From NCBI RefSeq assembly GCF_033955345.1, contig NZ_CP138332.1:1178001-1242000 (forward strand): a DNA stretch of 64,000 bases, read 5' to 3'. The notes below the pieces were generated by a model that saw only the letters and a list, made by a program, of their open reading frames with translations, made no database searches and had not been told where the DNA came from. This document shows, in pieces, positions 52,641 through 61,923 of this stretch; positions within the stretch are counted from its first letter, which is position 1; each line of letters starts with the position of its first letter. The translations under genes and the position numbers were made by a program. Source of the stretch: Sphingobacterium bambusae (GTDB taxonomy: Bacteria; Bacteroidota; Bacteroidia; Sphingobacteriales; Sphingobacteriaceae).

Positions 52641-54536
52641 TTATTTGCTTAACGATACCGTAAGCTTGGTGTTTAACCGCTCGCTACGCGCAGCGAGCTT
52701 GCCATCCACCCAAACGCAAAGCATGTTTTGGTCTCCGGGTTTATCTGCATCCCAATCCTTTTTCCAAACAATGTCCACATCATGTTCATGATAACGTAGC
52801 CTACCTAAGTAGAAAAAATCCCACTCCGCTTCGGGCAGTAAGGGCTGTACCTCAAATTTGTCGTCGTGCTGTGCCTTGAACCCCAGTAGGTCTTCGATAA
52901 TGATATCTGGAAAAGTAGAATGAAAATAATCCTGCTCGCCGCCAAAGGTCTTCCCATCACTGGGGATGTACCATTCACCAATATTGGGCTGCGCCGGATT
53001 ATGTAAGGCCGTCAGTTTGCGGATATGATCATAGAGAATGCGGCGATCCGCATCGCTTATGTCTTGTTTATAATGGCGTAGATAGTTGGCGTAAGCCTTG
53101 TATACCACCGAATTTTGGAAAGGCCAGCCACGACCGTTCCACGCATAGGTCTGCTCATTGTAATAGGGATGTTGCCGCTCGGCCGTTGTCATGCCCTGCT
53201 TGTTGTTAAAACCCTTATCAGAAGCAAACAGTGACCAAGCATCAGCATAGTCGGTCGCTTTATCGGCTGGGATCATATTGAAATACCACGGCGTGTAGCC
53301 TACCGACTCCCGCACACGGGCTTCAAAGTCGTGCGCGCCAAATGCATTGTCGCCGGCCGTGTAGCTGTTGAAAAAATGGTCTTCATCGTTCCACAGCACA
53401 TCCATCACCTTGTTCTGCAGGCGCGTTGCCCGCTGTTGGTAGAGCGCAGACTTTTTACTTGCGCCGCTTTGCGCATAGTCCCGTTCATCCATGCGGTATA
53501 GCTCGCTCAAGGCACGCAGGTTGCCATAGGCATAACCATTTACCGAAGGACGCACTAAATAAAGATCTGGATAGCCCTTCCGATAGGCCCGCGGATACTG
53601 GGCCGCCTGTGCCGACTTCGCGGCATTATCCGTCGTTCCCCAGCCGAGGTAATAATCTCGCCAATTGTCGGCTGTGTACAGATCGTATGCCCCTTCGCTA
53701 GCGATCAGCCCCAGCACGGCCGACAAGCTGAATTCCATCCCGTCATACAGGTCCAAAATCTTGTACAAGCCATCCGTTTTGGCGCCGCTTCTTTGCACGG
53801 TAAACAAGCTATCCCACACCGCTTGGTGTCGCTCCATATCCGGGAGGATGCCATGCAGCCAAGCCGAATCGGGGTGTATACGCAAATAGGCATCCACCCC
53901 ATCCAGCATCCAGCTGGAGAAATGGTGGCTTTCAGGTCGACTTAAATAGGTCAGGAAATTGCCGTTCTCCCGCTGGTTCAGGTGCGAGGCGGAGCCACGA
54001 ATAAAATAATCGGCATAAGACTTCAGGTATTTGTCATCCCGCAGCCAGCGCACGTCATAGAATTGATGTCCTGCAGGGCAGGTTATAGCGCCACTTAACG
54101 AGGCCCAGGGCCTTGGACCGAAAAACTCAGTCACCACCCAATATTTTTGCTGATCTTCAGGATCTGCATATTCTTTGAGATGTTTGCTCACCATCCACCA
54201 GCGGTAGTTGTATACCTTGTTGGTGGCATCATCCGAACTGAGAAACAAAGGTATATTACTGATCAGAAAGGCTTTGTTGTTATGGGCATTGTAGGGTCCA
54301 TCCGATTTGGGACGTCCCTCGTAGCTGTTAAATTCGTCTACTTGCGTAGCTAGCAGTTCATGGGACAGGCCTTGCAAGCGATCGCGTTCCTTCGAGAACA
54401 CAAGCTCTTGCCGGCTCGAGCAGGCCGTAACGAGGCCAAGGGCAATACACAAAGAGGCCATGGCGGATGCACGCGATAGTCGGATACACTGGCGTAGGCA
54501 AAGGGGAAACAGGAGGTTCATAGACGGTCTATACAT
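52641..54536 (-). CDS. Lipoprotein glycoside hydrolase (MGH1-like, alpha/alpha barrel)
   Basis: 631 residues with an N-terminal lipoprotein signal (ASLCIALGLVTACSS, Cys near 39), placing it in the periplasm or at the surface. The catalytic part is an (alpha/alpha)6-barrel: DGMEFSLSAVLGLIASEG, YLVRPSVNGYAYGNLRALSELY, WNDEDHFFNSYTAGDNAFG and NEQTYAWNGRGWPFQNSVVYKAY are blocks seen in MGH1/GH63-like enzymes. The C-terminal beta domain ends in LGRLRYHEHDVDIVWKKD. The substrate is unknown. ATGs at 54536 and 54521 are both possible starts. Confidence 0.85.
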   Translation of the reverse strand: MYRPSMNLLFPLCLRQCIRLSRASAMASLCIALGLVTACSSRQELVFSKERDRLQGLSHELLATQVDEFNSYEGRPKSDGPYNAHNNKAFLISNIPLFLSSDDATNKVYNYRWWMVSKHLKEYADPEDQQKYWVVTEFFGPRPWASLSGAITCPAGHQFYDVRWLRDDKYLKSYADYFIRGSASHLNQRENGNFLTYLSRPESHHFSSWMLDGVDAYLRIHPDSAWLHGILPDMERHQAVWDSLFTVQRSGAKTDGLYKILDLYDGMEFSLSAVLGLIASEGAYDLYTADNWRDYYLGWGTTDNAAKSAQAAQYPRAYRKGYPDLYLVRPSVNGYAYGNLRALSELYRMDERDYAQSGASKKSALYQQRATRLQNKVMDVLWNDEDHFFNSYTAGDNAFGAHDFEARVRESVGYTPWYFNMIPADKATDYADAWSLFASDKGFNNKQGMTTAERQHPYYNEQTYAWNGRGWPFQNSVVYKAYANYLRHYKQDISDADRRILYDHIRKLTALHNPAQPNIGEWYIPSDGKTFGGEQDYFHSTFPDIIIEDLLGFKAQHDDKFEVQPLLPEAEWDFFYLGRLRYHEHDVDIVWKKDWDADKPGDQNMLCVWVDGKLAARSERLNTKLTVSLSK

Positions 54537-54648
54537 TTGTTGTATGTTTAAAGATAGTCCTTCGACCCTAAAAAAACAACAAAAAAAACCAAATTAGCCC
54601 TTGCTAAAACCATTATTCACCATGAGCTAAGGGCTTATAAACAAGAAC

Positions 54649-55236
54649 TTAGCGTCGTCTCTTACCCAAGTTTTCTACCTTGGCCAGCCAATTTTCCCGC
54701 TGCTTTTCTGTAGAGCTTCGTATGATCCCGACATAGGTTACCTTTACCGGCTTCACCCCACAAAATTCCAGCGTAGCTTTTTTCAATTGATTGACGCTGG
54801 GACGACCAAAAAGCATGCGATAGATAAAGCTTGGTTGATCTAGGCTGGTTATAATTCTGGCTGTTCGCCCTTTCAGCAATTTATCCCAGAAAATGGAATC
54901 CTTCCGATAGGCATAGGCCAGCCCCGGCAAAAATAATCGGTCGATAAATCCTTTCATGAGCGCTGGCAGTCCACCCCACCAAACCGGATGCACCCACACG
55001 AGATGATCTGCCCAGCGGATATGCTCCCAAGCAGCGAGTAGATCAGGCTCCAAATCCATGCGTTTATGATAGCCGTTGGCCAAGTTGGGGCTAAAGTCAA
55101 GGTTAGCAATCGTTATCATGCGCACCTGCGCTCCACCTGCGATTGCCCCTCTACTGTAGGCCTCAGCCAAGGCGGTATTAAAGGACGATACTCGTGGATG
55201 TCCATTGATGATGGTTATTTTTTTTGCGACGTTCAT
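54649..55236 (-). CDS. NAD(P)H quinone-oxidoreductase-like flavoprotein
   Basis: Flavodoxin-fold protein of the NQO/MdaB family, 195 residues. It starts KKITIINGHPRVSSFNTALAEAY, with HLVWVHPVWWGGLPALMKGFIDRLFLPGLAY and ITSLDQPSFIYRMLFGRPS as FMN/FAD and substrate loops. The frame is open to 55347, but that would overlap the Crp/Fnr gene; the ATG at 55236 is preferred. It follows the regulator gene by 46 bases on the same strand, so the regulator may control it. Confidence 0.88.
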   Translation of the reverse strand: MNVAKKITIINGHPRVSSFNTALAEAYSRGAIAGGAQVRMITIANLDFSPNLANGYHKRMDLEPDLLAAWEHIRWADHLVWVHPVWWGGLPALMKGFIDRLFLPGLAYAYRKDSIFWDKLLKGRTARIITSLDQPSFIYRMLFGRPSVNQLKKATLEFCGVKPVKVTYVGIIRSSTEKQRENWLAKVENLGKRRR

Positions 55237-55282
55237 ACCTACAAAGCTATGGGCTAGCAGGCAGCAGAAAACGGACAAATGT

Positions 55283-55855
55283 CTAAAAAGAAATTTCACG
55301 CCGAACCCGGCTAAGATGCCGCGCACTGATCCCCAGATACGATGCAATATACTGCAGCGGAATATGTTGGATATAGTTGGGATGCTTATCCAGCAATTCT
55401 TGATAACGTTCCTTTGCCGACAGCCGCTGCAGGCCGAAAACGCGATGCTCCAATTCCAAAAACTGCTGCTCGGCGATGCTGCGCAAGAAACTAGCCCCTT
55501 CCAAATTTGTCGCTAACGATTGGTTGATATCCCGTTTCTTAATCAGCAGTACCTCTGCCGCTGTAATGGCCTGAATAGATTCAATACTAGGTCCGCCAGT
55601 AATAAAAGAGGAATAAGCTGCCGCAAAGTCATTCGGAAAACGGAAACAATAGGTCATGTCGGTACCGTCGGCTTGGGTATAAAAAGAGCGAAAGATACCT
55701 TTTTCGATAAATGCCACGGCTGTGCAGCGTTGCGTTTCCTGTACTAGAAATTCCCCTTTGACTAAATGCCTGCGTTCACAAAGTGACGTAATATCCTGCA
55801 GCTGCTGTGCCGTAAAAATATTGAAACTGCGCAAATAAGTGGTAAATTCCTGCAT
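55283..55855 (-). CDS. Crp/Fnr family transcription regulator
   Basis: 190 residues: cyclic-nucleotide-binding-like sensor domain (residues about 15-115; RRHLVKGEFLVQETQRCTAVAFIEKGIFRSFY) and a C-terminal winged helix (HIPLQYIASYLGISARHLSRVRREI). No Fe-S cysteines, so not an FNR-type oxygen sensor. It lies directly upstream of the quinone-oxidoreductase-like gene on the same strand, and upstream of it is the terminator of the sugar transporter. Confidence 0.92.
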   Translation of the reverse strand: MQEFTTYLRSFNIFTAQQLQDITSLCERRHLVKGEFLVQETQRCTAVAFIEKGIFRSFYTQADGTDMTYCFRFPNDFAAAYSSFITGGPSIESIQAITAAEVLLIKKRDINQSLATNLEGASFLRSIAEQQFLELEHRVFGLQRLSAKERYQELLDKHPNYIQHIPLQYIASYLGISARHLSRVRREISF

Positions 55856-55890
55856 ATAGAGACTTTTTCTTTTGAGCTGTGGATTAACAA

Positions 55891-55918
55891 AAAAAGATAG
55901 CTTTGCGGCTATCTTTTT
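55891..55918. terminator. Terminator after the sugar transporter gene
   Basis: AAAAAGATAGC (55891-55901) and GCTATCTTTTT (55908-55918), 11-bp stem, A-run and T-run on either side; 16 bases beyond the transporter stop. Confidence 0.88.
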
Positions 55919-55933
55919 TTGTTATTTTCTTTT

Positions 55934-57352
55934 TTAGTGACCTGATTTGGCCGATGCATCCATCTTTACCTGACTGAGCGTTCGCAAGCAATAGACCCCA
56001 AATATCAGGATGACCACGTAGCACAGAGCAGGCACTAAAAACGAATCCTGCACACCAATATTATCGGCCAAGTAGCCTTGAACAATCGGAACAATAGCCC
56101 CACCCAAAATCGCCATCACCACCAAGGAAGAACCTTGACTGGTATATTTACCAAGACCAGCGATAGACAAGGTGTAGATGTTTGAAAACATAATAGAGTT
56201 AAAGATACCTACGCCCAACACGCTGTACATTGCCCACACACCGGTGTTCAATATCGTGGATGCCAACAAGGCAACATTGATGGTGGCAAACACCACCAAG
56301 GTACGCGCTGGAGCCGATTTACCGATCATAAAAGCGATAAAGTTAAGCGCTATAAAACCGAGGAAGAAGGATATCTGCGAAAAGGTCAAACTCACCACAC
56401 CGTAGATCACCAAGAACACCGCTAAGGCAGTAAGCGCCATATACAGCATCTTCTTGCCACTAGGCAATTCCTGATTCAAAGAGATCGCACCTAGGAAACG
56501 ACCGATCATGGCTCCTCCCCAATAAAGCGCCAAATAGTTTTTGCTGACCGCTTCGTTGAAGCCCATTACTTCGGGAAGTTCCAAAAAGCTGATGATAAAG
56601 CTCCCTACAGCAACCTCGCCACCTACATAGCAAAACATAGTGCCTACACCATACAACAGATGCTTAAACTTAAGCGCTCCCCAACCTTTCACCGGCTCGG
56701 TGTCGTCCGTTTGGAAAGAAGGCAATTTAACACGCGAGATCATCAACGCCACCAACAAGAGGATCGCGCCAAAGATTAAATAAGGCAAGCGTGTGGCTAC
56801 CGCGCTAAAGCTGCCATCCGGCGAGGAAAACAGTTCGAATATTAAGTGACCACCCAACACTGGCGCAATGGTTGTTCCGAAAGCGTTAAAAGCTTGGGTC
56901 ATGTTTAAACGGCTGGAGGCCGATTCTTCAGGCCCCAGTAAAGAAACATAGGCATTGGCCGTGATTTGAAGCACCGTAAAACCGAGGCCCAAAACAAATA
57001 ACGCACCCAAGAAAAGCGGATAGGACGAAAGGCTTGCTGCTGGATAGAACAGCACACAGCCGGCCGCTGCCAGAAAAATACCGAACAGAATCCCCTTCTT
57101 ATACCCCACCTTGTTGATGGGATCTTCCACCATCGTGGAAAAAAGGAAGTAAATCAATGAACCGATGAAATATGCACCAAAGAAGCAAAATTGCACCAGC
57201 ATGGATTCGAAGAACGTGAGGGAGAAAAGTTGCTTTAGGTAAGGTATCAAGATATCGTTCATACAGGTGATAAATCCCCACATGAAAAATAATGCCGTGA
57301 TCGTGATTAATGGAATCAGATAGTTCTGCTTAGTCGTTGTTGTCGTTTGCAT
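55934..57352 (-). CDS. Sugar MFS transporter (FucP/GluP family)
   Basis: 12-helix major facilitator of the fucose/glucose/galactose:H+ symporter group, 472 residues. TTKQNYLIPLITITALFFMWGFITCMNDILIPYLKQLF is the hallmark N-terminus. QITANAYVSLLGPEESASSRLNMTQAFNAFG is the family-specific loop. The C-terminal ends with GYLADNIGVQDSFLVPALCY. The start ATG at 57352 is chosen over one 13 codons upstream. It probably takes up a hexose; the exported SMP-30-like protein next to it may act on related sugars. Confidence 0.92.
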   Translation of the reverse strand: MQTTTTTKQNYLIPLITITALFFMWGFITCMNDILIPYLKQLFSLTFFESMLVQFCFFGAYFIGSLIYFLFSTMVEDPINKVGYKKGILFGIFLAAAGCVLFYPAASLSSYPLFLGALFVLGLGFTVLQITANAYVSLLGPEESASSRLNMTQAFNAFGTTIAPVLGGHLIFELFSSPDGSFSAVATRLPYLIFGAILLLVALMISRVKLPSFQTDDTEPVKGWGALKFKHLLYGVGTMFCYVGGEVAVGSFIISFLELPEVMGFNEAVSKNYLALYWGGAMIGRFLGAISLNQELPSGKKMLYMALTALAVFLVIYGVVSLTFSQISFFLGFIALNFIAFMIGKSAPARTLVVFATINVALLASTILNTGVWAMYSVLGVGIFNSIMFSNIYTLSIAGLGKYTSQGSSLVVMAILGGAIVPIVQGYLADNIGVQDSFLVPALCYVVILIFGVYCLRTLSQVKMDASAKSGH

Positions 57353-57732
57353 CGTTTTATAGCTATAATAATTGCCTCCTACTAACCTCACAGCAAGGTG
57401 CCTGACGCCATGCTCGGCGCATAAACACTGCTCATGCTAGCAAAAAAAGCATCTGTTTGTTTCGTTAACATACCATTATATCGAAGAGATCAAGCATATA
57501 CCTATGCTTTCATACGGTTTAAACACTAGGCTTGACATGCTTTGCAATAGCTGCAAAGTAATTCCCTCATCGATTTCCTCCAGCAAAATAAAAAGCTAAA
57601 ACCATTTAATTGCATGAAAGGAGCGATGCAATTGTACACCGAATTCAGCGAATTTCCAAATAGATAGCAAAAAACTTAGCACAAAAAGTAAGTGCACACT
57701 TTATATGCATAGGGAACGTTCGGCTCTTAGCG
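57353..57732. other. Intergenic region between the sugar transporter and SMP-30-like gene
   Basis: 380 bp with the transporter promoter. Two short palindromes are possible regulator sites: AAGCATA-tacc-TATGCTT (57492-57509) and TTTGCA...TGCAAA near 57540. AGGAGG lies about 25 bases before the transporter start. No gene. Confidence 0.5.
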
Positions 57733-58581
57733 CTACCAATTTGGATAAATCTTAAAAATTTTTTCCGAGGCCGTAATAAAGAGATAGGCAGCATTTGCAC
57801 CTCCAAAACAAACATTCGCCGTCCAGTCCGCCGGCACAGGAATGTGTCGAATTTCTTTTCCCTGGGCATTGTAAACAAAAACACCTTTCCCGGTTAGATA
57901 TAGATTGCCCACACGATCCAAGGTCATCCCATCTGATCCTCGGGAACAGAATAAGCGTTTATTCAGCAGCTTTCCATCCGCATCAATATCATATACATAG
58001 GTGCGGTCGGCACCGATATCGGCTACAAAAAGCAACTTGCCATCGGCACTACCGACAATACCGTTGGGACGAACAAAGTCTGCATCGAGCTGCACGAGCT
58101 CGCCGTTATGCAGGCAGTATAGGGCTTGTGGAAGTGCCTGCCCGGGGCGGTTCCAATAGTCGCGCTCATAAAATGGATCGGTAAAATACATCCGCCCTGC
58201 AGGCGATATCCATACATCATTAGGGCCATTCAACATTTTCCCGCCAAAGTGCTGAAGGAGCGTATCCACCTGCTTCGTATCGGGATCAATACGCCACAAC
58301 TCATTATGCTCATCGGCACAGGCTATAATATGTCCTTCCTCGTCCATATACAGTCCGTTGGATCGCCCAGCAGGTTGCATAAATAAGGTCAGGCTACCAT
58401 CCGCACTATACCGCCAAATGCTATTGTTGGGCTGATCCGTGAAATAAATATTGCCTTCGGCATCTGCCGCGGGCCCTTCTGTGAAGGCAAACTGACAGGA
58501 AATTTCGATAAGCTCTCCCGCCTTTTGTGCGCTGCTTGACAGGCTTACTAAAAGTAGCATGATGAGGATGAGGTGTTTCAT
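57733..58581 (-). CDS. Exported SMP-30/gluconolactonase-like protein
   Basis: 282-residue six-bladed beta-propeller with signal peptide (HLILIMLLLVSLSSSAQ). FTEGPAADAEGNIYFTDQPNNSIWRY, GRSNGLYMDEEGHIIAC, LNGPNDVWISPAGRMYFTDPFY and SDGMTLDRVGNLYLTG are propeller blades with the Glu and Asn/Asp positions used for divalent metal binding in gluconolactonases. Likely a periplasmic lactonase for a sugar acid. The frame is open to 58647, but the ATG at 58581 gives the signal. It is divergent from the second susC. Confidence 0.88.
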   Translation of the reverse strand: MKHLILIMLLLVSLSSSAQKAGELIEISCQFAFTEGPAADAEGNIYFTDQPNNSIWRYSADGSLTLFMQPAGRSNGLYMDEEGHIIACADEHNELWRIDPDTKQVDTLLQHFGGKMLNGPNDVWISPAGRMYFTDPFYERDYWNRPGQALPQALYCLHNGELVQLDADFVRPNGIVGSADGKLLFVADIGADRTYVYDIDADGKLLNKRLFCSRGSDGMTLDRVGNLYLTGKGVFVYNAQGKEIRHIPVPADWTANVCFGGANAAYLFITASEKIFKIYPNW

Positions 58582-58856
58582 AACCCTAATGTAAACATTC
58601 GGCTTGGCAAATCCACTAGGATAAAAAAATGAAATGTTACAAAACAAAACTACCGTAAAATTGGTTTATTGGGACACATGTTTCTAAACAACTATTAAAT
58701 AGAATGTTATAACACTGAATCGTATCCGTTGTCAATTTTAACATTTTTTTAACAAATCATGTTAATACATTGCGCGTCGTGCTAAATCGTAGAAGCACCA
58801 AAAATAGTTTACAACACACTATACTACATATCTATTAAGCATTGCTTTATTATTCT

Positions 58857-61800
58857 ATGAGAGAACAACCACTAGCAAGATGTGCGCGCCTGTTCGGAAC
58901 AGTTGTCGCACTTACCATTATGCTTATTGGGCAGGTTTTTGCTCAACAGCGTACCTTAACGGGAGTCGTGAAAGACGGCAGCTCCCTCCAGCCTATTGTT
59001 GGCGCAAGCGTTCGCGCTAGCCAAACAGCAAGCACCTCCACCAATGATCAGGGCGCATTCACCCTACAGGTAGCGCCGGGCACCAGCAACCTACAGATTA
59101 GCTTTGTGGGCTACGAATCCCAGCAGGTGCCGCTGGGCGACCGCGATACCCTTTCCATCTTCCTGGTCGCGGAAGACACCAAGCTAGACGAGGTGGTAGT
59201 CACGGCGCTAGGCATTAACCGCGAGCAGAAATCGTTGACCTACTCTACCCAGCAATTGAAAGGTGAGGAATTGACGCGCGCAAAAGGAACCAACCTGATC
59301 AATAATATCAATGGTAAGGTGGCAGGCGTTAACATTTCCTCTTCCTCCTCTGGTATTGGCGGATCGGCCAAAGTCGTATTACGGGGGAACAAGTCGGCTT
59401 CGGGAAGCAACCAAGTGCTTTACGTTATTGATGGGGTGCCCATCAACAACAATTCCTCTGGAGCGCAGCCCGGTAGCATTTTTGGTGGCGAACGCGACCC
59501 CGGTGATCCTATCGCCCTGATCAACCCAGATGATATCGAAAGCATGTCGGTACTAAAAGGAGCGTCTGCGGCAGCACTATATGGTAGCCAAGCGGCCAAT
59601 GGCGTGATCTTGATCACGACGAAATCTGGAAAAGATGGCCGTACAAGTATAGACTTTTCTAGCAGTGCCCAAATCGAGACGCCAGCGGTATTACCCAAAT
59701 TCCAAAACAATTATGGGCGAGGCATGGACGGTGAAAACAGTGCCTCCGTCAACAGTTGGGGAGCGCAAATGGCCAACCCCGGCTCGGATCAGGTAAACTC
59801 TTTCTTTCAAACAGGAACGAACTTTACCAATTCCATCAGCCTATCGCGCGGCAATGAACATCAACAGACCTATCTATCTTACGCCAATACATCGGCCAAA
59901 GGCCTACTACCGGAAAACAAGCTCAACAGACATAACATCAACCTGAAGCAAACGGCAAAATTTTTCGAAGATCGATTGACCCTAGAAGGTGCTGCGAACT
60001 ACATACAGCAGGATCTGCAGAATTCGCCCCTAACGGGATTCTACTTTAACCCTATTGTTGGCCTCTATCTCTTTCCGCGCAGTCTAAACCTCAACGATTA
60101 CAACACCTTTGAGACATTCGACGCGGCAAGTAATAAATACGTGCAAAACTGGCATTCCCTAGGCGATAGCGAAACTACCCAGCAAAACCCTTGGTGGATA
60201 CAGAACAGAAATACCTCGACCTCCGACAAGTCTCGGCTGATTTTAAACGGAAGTGCCAAATTTAAGGTAAACAACTGGTTAAGCCTACAAGCACGTGGTA
60301 GCATGGACCGCACCACCGATGTATTCGAAAGAAAGATGTATGCCGGGACGCAAGCAGTCATCGCACAACAGAATGGTGCCTACAACTACTCCAACATTAC
60401 GTTTACACAGAAGTATGCCGACTTTTTTGCCAACTTCAATAGCCAAATTACGGACAAACTTAAGTTCACCGGACTTGTAGGAAGCAGTATTACCGATTGG
60501 AATACCGAAGGCATGTCTTTTAACACGGGTGCTTCTGGCCTACGTATTGCCAATGTATTTGCCATGCAGAATACCACAACCCCCATCACGACCAATGAAT
60601 CCAACAACAGAAGACAGCTACAGTCGGTATTTGGAAGTGCAAACTTTGACTATGATGGTTGGTTGTTCCTCGATTTATCGGCACGAAACGATTGGTCGAG
60701 TTCCTTGGCATTCACCGAAACACCTTCCTTCTTTTACCCATCGGTGGGGCTTAGCGCCAACATCCACGATAAGTTGAACCTCCCCGACTTCATCAACTTT
60801 ATGAAAATTCGGGGATCTTGGGCCGAGGTAGGTAACGACCTGCCGGCTTACAAAACCAATTTGCTGAACTCTTTGGGCAACTTCGGAAATGTGAACATCA
60901 ATACGGTGACATCCCTTGCAACGCTGAAACCAGAGATTACGCGTTCTATCGAGGCAGGTACCGAAATAAAAATGTTCAACAATAGGATTGGTGTAGACTT
61001 CACGTACTACAAGACAAATACGCGGAATCAGTATTTTGAAATTGCGGCCAGCGAGGCCAGCTTGTTTGGTACCTACGCCATCAACGCCGGAAATATCCAA
61101 AATGAAGGATTGGAGCTCTTGCTAAACTATGAGGCTGTACGTGGCGAGGATTTCAACTGGAGCACTGCCCTAAACTACTCGATGAACAAAAACACCATCA
61201 TCTCCCTAGATGACCGTATACAGCAGTTCTCGATAACGGGCGAAAACCGCAGCAACTATGCTTCACGCTTTGAAGTTGGCGGTTCTTTCGGGGATATTTA
61301 TGGCATAGACTTCCTGCGCGACGAGCAAGGACGTATCCGCTTTAGTGAAAACGGCGTGCCGTTGAAGGGCTCCGACTATGTGAAGATGGGCAATTCAAAC
61401 CCACGCTGGCAAATGGGCTGGAGCAACACGCTGAACTATAAAAACCTAGGCCTATATTTCTTGATCGATGGTAAGTTTGACTACGATGTGCTCTCCATTA
61501 CCGAGTCGGTTATGGATGGCTATGGCGTATCAGCACGAACTGGTGCAGCACGCGATGCCGGCATGGTGACTGTGAATGGCGTATCGCCATCCGGCGAAGC
61601 TGTTACTGCAGTAACACCACAAACATGGTACACCACCGTGGGTGGTATAGGCCCGGTGACGAGCAACTATATGTACAATGGATCGGCCATCCGCATGCGG
61701 GAGATTGCGCTATCTTACAACTTCAAGCTGGACAGCAAATTTGTCAAGGGCCTACGCGTTGCCGCGACGGGGCGCAACCTGTTTTTCTTGTACAAAGAAG

Positions 61801-61913
61801 CGCCATTCGATCCAGAGACATCCATGTCTACAGGCAATGGACTAAGCGGTGTGGATATCTTTATGATGCCTTCCAGCAGAAGCTATGGTCTTTCTTTAAA
61901 TGTTAATTTTTAA
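58857..61913 (+). CDS. SusC/RagA family TonB-linked outer-membrane protein (second pair)
   Basis: 1,018 residues. Signal sequence (FGTVVALTIMLIGQVFAQ), carboxypeptidase-regulatory-like domain (RTLTGVVKDGSSLQPIVGASV), TonB-box-like TKLDEVVVTALGINREQKS, plug (LYVIDGVPINNNSSGAQPG; IESMSVLKGASAAALYGSQAANGVILITTK), then the beta-barrel ending SYGLSLNVNF, with the final Phe typical of outer-membrane proteins. A TTG at 58842 is in frame but the ATG at 58857 is preferred. The SusD partner starts ten bases after its stop. Substrate not known. Confidence 0.95.
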   Translation: MREQPLARCARLFGTVVALTIMLIGQVFAQQRTLTGVVKDGSSLQPIVGASVRASQTASTSTNDQGAFTLQVAPGTSNLQISFVGYESQQVPLGDRDTLSIFLVAEDTKLDEVVVTALGINREQKSLTYSTQQLKGEELTRAKGTNLINNINGKVAGVNISSSSSGIGGSAKVVLRGNKSASGSNQVLYVIDGVPINNNSSGAQPGSIFGGERDPGDPIALINPDDIESMSVLKGASAAALYGSQAANGVILITTKSGKDGRTSIDFSSSAQIETPAVLPKFQNNYGRGMDGENSASVNSWGAQMANPGSDQVNSFFQTGTNFTNSISLSRGNEHQQTYLSYANTSAKGLLPENKLNRHNINLKQTAKFFEDRLTLEGAANYIQQDLQNSPLTGFYFNPIVGLYLFPRSLNLNDYNTFETFDAASNKYVQNWHSLGDSETTQQNPWWIQNRNTSTSDKSRLILNGSAKFKVNNWLSLQARGSMDRTTDVFERKMYAGTQAVIAQQNGAYNYSNITFTQKYADFFANFNSQITDKLKFTGLVGSSITDWNTEGMSFNTGASGLRIANVFAMQNTTTPITTNESNNRRQLQSVFGSANFDYDGWLFLDLSARNDWSSSLAFTETPSFFYPSVGLSANIHDKLNLPDFINFMKIRGSWAEVGNDLPAYKTNLLNSLGNFGNVNINTVTSLATLKPEITRSIEAGTEIKMFNNRIGVDFTYYKTNTRNQYFEIAASEASLFGTYAINAGNIQNEGLELLLNYEAVRGEDFNWSTALNYSMNKNTIISLDDRIQQFSITGENRSNYASRFEVGGSFGDIYGIDFLRDEQGRIRFSENGVPLKGSDYVKMGNSNPRWQMGWSNTLNYKNLGLYFLIDGKFDYDVLSITESVMDGYGVSARTGAARDAGMVTVNGVSPSGEAVTAVTPQTWYTTVGGIGPVTSNYMYNGSAIRMREIALSYNFKLDSKFVKGLRVAATGRNLFFLYKEAPFDPETSMSTGNGLSGVDIFMMPSSRSYGLSLNVNF

Positions 61914-61923
61914 GTTGTTTACC